A DNA stretch of 10,397 nt from Candidatus Peregrinibacteria bacterium RIFOXYB2_FULL_32_7 (GTDB taxonomy: Bacteria > Patescibacteriota > Gracilibacteria > UBA1369 > GWF2-33-10). Positions 1 through 5,561 of the stretch are shown piece after piece (positions within the stretch are counted from its first letter, which is position 1; every line of letters begins with the position of its first letter). Both the position numbers and the translations under genes were made by a program. Below the pieces are notes generated by a model that saw only the letters and a list, made by a program, of their open reading frames with translations, had not been told where the DNA came from and searched no databases. Location: the NCBI GenBank assembly GCA_001787465.1, contig MFXJ01000031.1, forward strand, positions 1 to 10,397, written 5' to 3'.

Positions 1-368
1 TTACTATCAATATAATATACTATAGAATAAACAACGTCATTAGCTGACAATTTATAACAAGTCAAAGATTCGCCACAAGGATCATCATATATTTTTACAT
101 TATTATTTTCTAAAACCGGTGCTGTCTCAGGTATTTCGCCCATTTCTACCATAGACATAATCATATACACGTCATACTTTTCATCAGGAACTTTTATCTT
201 CGCATCTGTATCATTTTCCATAGAATCAAAATGCCAATTTACCGGTAAAGTAAATTGAAAATCATTAAAATTAAATTGTTCTTGCGCTACATTTTTAACT
301 TCTTCTTGTCCGCAAGAACTAAATAATATTAAAAAAGACGTTAACAAAATTATAAAAAATTTTTTCAT
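1..368 (-). CDS. Putative lipoprotein, partial (3' end beyond window)
   Basis: Translating the minus strand from the ATG at 368 gives 122 codons with no stop before the left edge. The protein begins with a lysine pair and a hydrophobic stretch (residues 4-17), followed by FSSC and GQEE. This is a type II signal peptide with a lipobox-like site, so Cys19 would be the lipidated residue and the protein would be anchored on the outer face of the membrane. The -3 residue is Phe rather than the usual Leu, so the lipobox is imperfect. After a short linker comes an FQFTLPVNWHF segment, which recalls the opening of PsbP/Mog1-like folds (short beta strand, then P-x-x-W); that resemblance is only an inference. 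Two further cysteines (in DPCGES and LTCYK) lie 7 residues apart. The gene starts 25 bp after the rpe stop on the same strand, so co-transcription is likely. No Shine-Dalgarno sequence is visible. Function unknown. Confidence 0.75.
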   Translation of the reverse strand, partial: MKKFFIILLTSFLILFSSCGQEEVKNVAQEQFNFNDFQFTLPVNWHFDSMENDTDAKIKVPDEKYDVYMIMSMVEMGEIPETAPVLENNNVKIYDDPCGESLTCYKLSANDVVYSIVYYIDS

Positions 369-393
369 AAAAAATTTTTAAGAAATAAAAAAA

Positions 394-1035
394 TTAAATT
401 TTTACATTTTTAAGTTTTGCAATAGCGCTACACCTATCTTTAGCTCCAAAAATATAACTACCAGCCACCAAAACATTTGCCCCTGCTTTAACTGCTAATT
501 TTGCAGTTTCTTCATTTATTCCACCATCAACAACAATATCTAAATCTGTATTTTGAGCTCTAAGTTCAGAAATTTTTTCCAAAACTTCCAACATAAATTT
601 TTGTCCCCCAAAGCCAGGATTAACACTCATAATTAAAACTAAATCTACTTTATCAATAACATGCTTAATAGTTTTTAAAGACGTTGCTGGATTAATTGAC
701 ACTCCGGCTTTAACTTTTAAATCTTTAATTTGTTTAATAATTTTTAACAAATCATCGCAGGTTTCTTGATGGATAGTAATATGATCAGCTCCAGATGAGA
801 CAAAAGCTTCGATATATTTTTCTGGATTCTCAATCATTAAATGACAATCCAAAGGTAATTTTGACTTAATAGATTTCACTATCACTGGTCCAATCGTAAT
901 ATTTGGTACAAAATGCCCATCCATCACATCAACATGAATCCAATCACAATAAGGTTCAACCTCAGCGATTTCCTGATTTAATTTTCCAAAATCAGCAGAT
1001 AAAATCGAAGGCGCAATTTTTATTGATTTAATCAC
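394..1035 (-). CDS. rpe: Ribulose-phosphate 3-epimerase
   Basis: The enzyme interconverts D-ribulose 5-phosphate and D-xylulose 5-phosphate in the cytosolic non-oxidative pentose phosphate pathway. At 213 residues it is close to the usual family length of about 210-230. The TIM-barrel signatures are all present: PSILSADF near residues 9-16, HVDVMDGHFVPN at 34-45, DCHLMIENP at 63-71, MSVNPGFGGQKF at 136-147, and VDGGIN at 169-174, followed by the phosphate-binding AGANVLVAGSYIF. The expected metal ligands and acid/base residues are visible: His34, Asp36, His65 and Asp170. The start codon is GTG at 1033-1035. It is chosen because it puts the conserved PSIL motif at residue 9, as in relatives. 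There is no Shine-Dalgarno sequence upstream. The gene follows the PBP gene on the same strand after a 175-bp repeat-bearing gap and is followed at 25 bp by the lipoprotein gene. Confidence 0.97.
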   Translation of the reverse strand: MIKSIKIAPSILSADFGKLNQEIAEVEPYCDWIHVDVMDGHFVPNITIGPVIVKSIKSKLPLDCHLMIENPEKYIEAFVSSGADHITIHQETCDDLLKIIKQIKDLKVKAGVSINPATSLKTIKHVIDKVDLVLIMSVNPGFGGQKFMLEVLEKISELRAQNTDLDIVVDGGINEETAKLAVKAGANVLVAGSYIFGAKDRCSAIAKLKNVKI

Positions 1036-1055
1036 AATTTAAAATTAATAAATTC

Positions 1056-1230
1056 GTGGTTCGTTATGTGTTATAAGTAATGAGTAATTTGTAAAGAGTA
1101 AAAAATAATTAGTAATGCGCCTGCCTGAATCAAAGTTATGCGAAATATATTTTTTTAAAAACCTACTTTTCTTCCCCAATTACCAATTACTAATTACCAA
1201 TTACTAATTACTAATCCCCAATTACCAATT
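1056..1230. repeat. Inverted pair of 7-bp-periodic AT-rich tracts
   Basis: The right arm (1178-1230) reads on the plus strand as seven consecutive heptamers plus four bases. The units are AATTACC, AATTACT, AATTACC, AATTACT, AATTACT, AATCCCC and AATTACC, then AATT. The left arm (about 1056-1118) keeps the same 7-bp phase in the opposite orientation and is more degenerate: GTAATGA, GTAATTT, GTAAAGA, GTAAAAA, ATAATTA, GTAATGC, preceded by weaker GTTATAA, GTTATGT and GTGGTTC. The arms are complementary: TAATTAGTAAT at 1106-1116 pairs perfectly with ATTACTAATTA at 1186-1196 or at 1200-1210. The spacer is about 60 bp. The right arm overlaps the last codons and the stop of the PBP gene. The structure could be a transcript-stabilising hairpin, a terminator-like structure, or a small non-autonomous repeat element; sequence alone does not decide. 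Confidence 0.85.
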
Positions 1231-3991
1231 CCTCCTCTTCCTCCTCAATAACATCTTCTTTTCCCTGCTCAACTGTTTCGTTTACTTCATTATCAATAAT
1301 CTTTAATTTAATATTCGCTTCTCCGGTATAAAAAAGCTTATCGGTAATCTTCACTTTTAATTCAATTTCCTGTCCCGGCTGAAAATCTTTTCTTACAAAT
1401 ATTTCTGTATCATAAGGTTCTTCTGTTTCTGTTCTTACTAAAATATCATTAACAAAATATTCCACTTTTTCAACTCCAAATTTTACTTCATATTCAATAT
1501 CAATAGGCAAAGTTTCGCCAGCAGAGATCAAACTATAAGCTTCTGGACTTACAATATATAAAGTAGGAGCTTGTTTATAATTAAGTTCGTTATGTAAATT
1601 ACACGTTTCACTAGAAATAAAATCTTCCCGCGAAGATGCCCAATCCTGCACTCCGACCTCCCATCTCCAATATTCTGGAAATAAAGTATGATAACTACGC
1701 ACAATTTTTTCTTCAACCACTTCTTTTGGACAAAATTCCGTAGCTAATTTTTTACTAAAAGTATCATATTTAACAATTTGAAAAGTATCAGGATCTTCAA
1801 TTACTGAAGGAAGAGCAAAACTGGCAAATTTTTCAGTCTTAATCATATCTGGAGGGGTATTTTCACTTGGAAGAAGACCAGTTGCCATACTGATTTGAAT
1901 TTCAGTAATACCAGCTGGTTTAACAAAATTTTCAACCGCTTGTCCTTCTAAAGCTTTATCCATGAAACTTTTCCAAATAGGCGCTGACGTATTATAACCA
2001 TCAGCCGCTCCTGATAAGGCGGAACCATCAGCATTACCTACCCAAACACCAGTAATAAGGCTTGGAGTGTATCCAATTGCCAATAAATCTTTTGGTAATC
2101 TAATTTCAGAATTATTGGGATCGCGTTTCGTGCTTGTACCAGTTTTCGCGGCATTAGGCCTACCATCCAAAGTCAATCTCGCTCCTAATCTCACACTTGG
2201 ATCAGCCAAAATATCGGTAATTAAATAAGCAATTTGCGGATCCAGTATTTGTTCGCCTTTATGAACAGTTGTCTGCTCCAAAATTTCACCGTCAGCATTT
2301 TCTATTCTAGAAATACCATAAGGCTCCATATGCACGCCTTGATTAGCAAAAACACTATAAGCCTCAATAAAACTCATAAATTTAATACCTGTTGGTCCAA
2401 GCGCCAAAGCTGAACCATGCTCTGTATCAGGTTCTTGATATTCCATGCCCAGATTTTGAGTGAAAGGCAGGATTTCAGCTTGTTCACCACTCAAAAAATA
2501 AGCTTTGATCGCTGGAATGTTTCTTGATTGTCCAAGCGCTTTTCGAATAGAAATCGGTCCCATAAAAGTTCCATCGTAATTTTTTGGATATTTTCCATCT
2601 CCAAAATCGGTTTTCACATCATAAATAACTGTCGCTGGCGTAAGCCCATGATTAAGAAATCCATTCGCGTAAACAAAAGGTTTAAAAGAAGATCCTGTCG
2701 GGATATAACTTAAAACCATATTAACTTTTCCATCTATTTCATCATTAAAGAAATCAGCTGATCCAATCATAGCCAATATTTCGCCTGTCTTTGGATTCAA
2801 ACTTAAAAGCGCGGCATTATTAGCGTTATAATTTTTTAAATTAAATTCTTGTTTTTCTTTAACAATTCTTTCAGCTTCTTCCTGAAAACCTAAATCTAAA
2901 GTCGTATAAATTCTAAGTCCGCCTTTTTCCAAAATATCTTTTCCGTATTTTGTTTCCACCTGCTCCCTTATCCAAAGAACAAAATGAGGCGCTTTTATTT
3001 CTTCACGAAACGTTTCAAATTGTATTGCTTGAATTTCTTGTAAAGTTTTTTCTTTATCAACAGACGTAATATATCCTAAATCAGTCATTCTTTTTAAAAT
3101 TGAATCAACTCTACCTGATAAATACATGCTATATTTACACTCCGCATCCAAACAAGTCTCTTTCCCAATAAGCCCACTCCAAAATTCATTATCTTGCAAA
3201 TCAACATGTTGTTTAATATTTCTTGATAAAATTTCTTCTTCCGTAAAGAGATGATCAAGTTTGGTATATTTATGATCCCCATAAGGAGAATAATAACTTG
3301 GTGCTTGCGGTAAAGCCGCTAAAATAATACTCTGCGCTAAATCTAAATCCTTAGCGTCTTTGCCGAAATATGTTCTAGCCGCTTCTTGCACTCCATAAGC
3401 ATTATGTCCATAAGGTATGCGATTAAAATATAGCTGTAGAATCTCATCTTTTGTTTTAAATTGTTCCAATTTCAAAGCCATCAGAATTTCTTTCATTTTA
3501 CGGGAATATTTTCTTTCTGATGATAAAAAAGTATTTTTAATATATTGCTGGGTAATAGTTGATCCGCCTCTATTGTTTTGAAAAGTTAATTCCGCCCAAA
3601 TCGCTCTTATTATCGCTGGCACATCAACACCAAAATGATCATAAAATTGATCATCTTCAATAGAAATTGTTGCATCAATAAGGCTTTGCGGGATTTCTTC
3701 AAAATCGATAATGGTACGTTTTTCTTCGCCATAAATATTATATAAAACTGAACCATCTCTAGCCAAAATCTGACTTGATTGAGAGGCCGCATATCTTTCC
3801 AAATCATCAACTTTCGGAAGGATAATTACCAGCACCAAAACCCAAATAAATAAAGCTACCGAAATTGTTAAAAACACGGCCAGCAAACTTAAAAACCCAT
3901 AAATAAAAATTTTCAGAAAAACCGGTTTATTTTTATATTTTGCTAAAGTTTTTCTAAGATGACGAAGTTTGGTAAAATCAGAAAATTGCAT
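1211..3991 (-). CDS. Class A penicillin-binding protein (bifunctional glycosyltransferase/transpeptidase, PBP1A type)
   Basis: This enzyme polymerises lipid II into glycan strands and cross-links the stem peptides on the outer face of the membrane. A basic N-terminal tail (residues 1-27) precedes one membrane helix (about 28-58). The GT51 domain shows the catalytic EDDQFYDHFG (Glu112), GGSTITQQ at 142-149, RKMKEILMALKLE with the second glutamate at 168, and KDEILQLYFN at 181-190. The transpeptidase domain has all three active-site motifs: SSFK (Ser434-Lys437), SRN (489-491) and KTG (616-618). So both activities should be intact. Residues about 245-295, between the two domains, form a segment containing Cys280 and Cys285 that looks longer than in classical PBP1A. 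Two more cysteines flank a Trp-rich stretch at about 754-797. Residues about 812-898 resemble an Ig/FN3-like beta domain, and the protein ends in a poly-Glu tail (916-921) and LVIGD. At 926 residues it is on the long side for the family. The ATG at 3989-3991 is the start; no Shine-Dalgarno sequence is seen. Confidence 0.96.
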   Translation of the reverse strand: MQFSDFTKLRHLRKTLAKYKNKPVFLKIFIYGFLSLLAVFLTISVALFIWVLVLVIILPKVDDLERYAASQSSQILARDGSVLYNIYGEEKRTIIDFEEIPQSLIDATISIEDDQFYDHFGVDVPAIIRAIWAELTFQNNRGGSTITQQYIKNTFLSSERKYSRKMKEILMALKLEQFKTKDEILQLYFNRIPYGHNAYGVQEAARTYFGKDAKDLDLAQSIILAALPQAPSYYSPYGDHKYTKLDHLFTEEEILSRNIKQHVDLQDNEFWSGLIGKETCLDAECKYSMYLSGRVDSILKRMTDLGYITSVDKEKTLQEIQAIQFETFREEIKAPHFVLWIREQVETKYGKDILEKGGLRIYTTLDLGFQEEAERIVKEKQEFNLKNYNANNAALLSLNPKTGEILAMIGSADFFNDEIDGKVNMVLSYIPTGSSFKPFVYANGFLNHGLTPATVIYDVKTDFGDGKYPKNYDGTFMGPISIRKALGQSRNIPAIKAYFLSGEQAEILPFTQNLGMEYQEPDTEHGSALALGPTGIKFMSFIEAYSVFANQGVHMEPYGISRIENADGEILEQTTVHKGEQILDPQIAYLITDILADPSVRLGARLTLDGRPNAAKTGTSTKRDPNNSEIRLPKDLLAIGYTPSLITGVWVGNADGSALSGAADGYNTSAPIWKSFMDKALEGQAVENFVKPAGITEIQISMATGLLPSENTPPDMIKTEKFASFALPSVIEDPDTFQIVKYDTFSKKLATEFCPKEVVEEKIVRSYHTLFPEYWRWEVGVQDWASSREDFISSETCNLHNELNYKQAPTLYIVSPEAYSLISAGETLPIDIEYEVKFGVEKVEYFVNDILVRTETEEPYDTEIFVRKDFQPGQEIELKVKITDKLFYTGEANIKLKIIDNEVNETVEQGKEDVIEEEEEELVIGD

Positions 3992-4030
3992 TGAGAAAAA
4001 AATAAATTTTAAGACTAAAAAATAATAATC

Positions 4031-4050
4031 TAAAAAGAATTAAAAAGAAT
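4031..4050. repeat. Perfect tandem 10-bp duplication
   Basis: TAAAAAGAAT occurs twice in direct succession between the divergent PBP gene and the unknown plus-strand gene. The second copy and the T-run after it lie just upstream of the plus-strand -35 box, where an A/T-rich UP-like element would act. The same bases contain the proposed -10 box of the minus-strand promoter. The sequence is low in complexity, so a chance slippage duplication is also possible. Confidence 0.7.
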
Positions 4051-4066
4051 TTTTTTCACTTGACAA
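4039..4066 (-). promoter_or_regulatory. Candidate sigma70-type promoter for the PBP gene
   Basis: On the minus strand TTGTCA (4066-4061; 5 of 6 consensus bases) is followed after 16 bp by TTTAAT (4044-4039; 5 of 6). Initiation would fall near 4032, giving a leader of about 40 nt before the ATG at 3991. The -35 box overlaps the -35 of the plus-strand promoter almost completely. In AT-rich DNA -10-like boxes are common, so this is weaker than the plus-strand promoter. Confidence 0.45.
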
Positions 4067-4088
4067 TGATTTAAATTTAGTTTAAAAT
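4060..4088 (+). promoter_or_regulatory. Strong sigma70-type promoter for the unknown 461-residue protein gene
   Basis: TTGACA (4060-4065; 6 of 6 consensus bases) is followed by a 17-bp spacer and TAAAAT (4083-4088; 5 of 6). An A/T-rich stretch lies just upstream. Initiation is expected near 4095, leaving about 33 nt of AT-rich leader before the ATG at 4128. This is the best consensus promoter I found in the window. Confidence 0.75.
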
Positions 4089-4127
4089 TTCTTTTTCAAA
4101 AAACGAAATTCTTTAAAATTTTATTAA

Positions 4128-5513
4128 ATGAGTTTGCCGAAAAATTACCTAAAAGGAGAATATCAAAAACTACAACAAGACTTTGAAGATAATGAAAAGC
4201 AAGCCACAGAGACAGAAGGTAATAATCATTTTACAGAAACGATTATAAATATAAGAAAGCAGTGTGCTGGATTTTTAAATTTTTGTGAAAACCTTTTTGC
4301 TGATGAAGCCACTGATGATCCGGAAAATGGAGAGATTATAGATGAAGTGATACGACATATTAAAAGAAATGTAGAAGCAATAATGCAATACAAAACCCTA
4401 CAGGCAAAAGGATTCCCCGAATTAAAAGTCTCGCCTTTTGTTGTTCCTGTAGAGCTTGAACTTTTGACCGAAGATGCGGATCCTGAGCGTATTAGTAATA
4501 TCAAAAATAATATAGCAAATATAGAAAACTTTGCTGGTAATAATGCTTGTCGTTTAGAACTTCTTAGCTATGAAGAATTAGAAGCTTTGTCAAAAAGGGT
4601 ACGGGATTTTGAACAAAAAATTCCATCTGAATCATTGGAAAGAAAGAAATTCTGGGTAGATTATGTTGTTGATGATGCTATTGCTTTAAAAGGAAAGCAG
4701 GAATTAGAAATGAACACTAAAGCTAAAAGGGCAATTAAACATATTGAAGATACTCATAATGAACGAGGTCAAATATCTGTTAGTGAAACAACTTTAAATA
4801 TAATAATCAGTTTAATATTTGATAATGTTTTACCAAAAATAATTCGCCAATTTTTACAATCTAATTTCTCTCGATCTTTCGCTGTAGCTGCAGGGTCGAA
4901 GGAATCGTCTGAAATAGCAGGAGAGACAAACGACTCATACGCCAAAAAATTGGCATTAGCAAAAATGACAATTGAAGTCCTACGTCCAAGACAAATGGCA
5001 GAAGTGCAAATTGTACATGAAAATGTCAAACAAATAATAAATTTTAACAAAACTCATAATATTACTACTAATAAATCCAAACCGTTAATTTATTTAAAAA
5101 ATCTCTTTCAACGTTTTACGAACATCAATCAGATTCTTTTAGAACTGCCTAAAATTCGTGACGAAATAACTTATTATCTTCAAATTCTCGCAGAAGCTGA
5201 ATTAGAAGAAAAATCAACAGACAAAATTAATTATACTCAATTATTATGGACTGATCTTAGCAGGCAAGGGTATGAAGAAAGAGTATCTTCATATTTATAC
5301 GCATTAATAAAAAGAAAAGATCTCCCTGACAAGAAAACACCAACTTCAGCACAAGTTCAAAGCTTTTTTGAAGAAGCGGTTGAACAAGGTGAATTATCTA
5401 TGACCATTCCTAGCAAAGGACAACATAAAAAAAGCTTTGAAAAAGCGAAAAAATTAATTGAAGAAGCTTTTGCGAAAATCAATAACATCAAAATTCCTAC
5501 TGATTTAACTTAA
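4128..5513 (+). CDS. Hypothetical protein, 461 residues, probably cytosolic and helical
   Basis: I do not recognise this protein. It begins with ATG right after an AT-rich leader with no Shine-Dalgarno sequence and ends in TAA. It has no signal peptide and no clear transmembrane helix. The most hydrophobic stretch is residues 221-237, around the segment NIIISLIFDNVLP, which could be a buried helix. The sequence is rich in Lys, Glu, Ile, Leu and Asn with few Gly or Pro after residue 120, which suggests mostly alpha-helix. Residues 10-45 and 425-450 are highly charged and could form coiled coils. Only three cysteines occur (46, 53, 141), so there is no zinc-ribbon pattern. No Walker, nuclease or protease motif is visible. 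It is the only clear plus-strand gene here, is transcribed alone from its own promoter, and diverges from the cell-wall PBP gene. Codon use is as AT-rich as its neighbours. The long open frame with a good promoter supports a real gene. Confidence 0.85.
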   Translation: MSLPKNYLKGEYQKLQQDFEDNEKQATETEGNNHFTETIINIRKQCAGFLNFCENLFADEATDDPENGEIIDEVIRHIKRNVEAIMQYKTLQAKGFPELKVSPFVVPVELELLTEDADPERISNIKNNIANIENFAGNNACRLELLSYEELEALSKRVRDFEQKIPSESLERKKFWVDYVVDDAIALKGKQELEMNTKAKRAIKHIEDTHNERGQISVSETTLNIIISLIFDNVLPKIIRQFLQSNFSRSFAVAAGSKESSEIAGETNDSYAKKLALAKMTIEVLRPRQMAEVQIVHENVKQIINFNKTHNITTNKSKPLIYLKNLFQRFTNINQILLELPKIRDEITYYLQILAEAELEEKSTDKINYTQLLWTDLSRQGYEERVSSYLYALIKRKDLPDKKTPTSAQVQSFFEEAVEQGELSMTIPSKGQHKKSFEKAKKLIEEAFAKINNIKIPTDLT

Positions 5514-5527
5514 CCAATTTTAGTTGC

Positions 5528-5543
5528 ATCAGGCATGCCTGAT
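5528..5543. repeat. 16-bp perfect palindrome between convergent genes
   Basis: ATCAGGCATGCCTGAT equals its own reverse complement. It lies in the 48-bp gap between the stop of the plus-strand unknown gene (5513) and the stop of pheT (5562). As RNA from either strand it can fold as a 6-bp stem with a CATG loop, so it may help end transcription in both directions. No U-run follows on either side, so it is not a canonical intrinsic terminator. A dimeric protein-binding site is the alternative. Confidence 0.6.
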
Positions 5544-5561
5544 TATCTACAACGCCATTAT

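Noticed and set aside
1178..1230. CRISPR array
   Set aside because: The units are 7 bp and contiguous with no spacers, so this is a tandem array, not a CRISPR.
4226..5050. Two minus-strand frames (92 and 93 codons) opposite the unknown protein
   Set aside because: Ser/Ile/Phe-rich shadows with no promoter or start context. The plus-strand frame is longer and has a near-consensus promoter.
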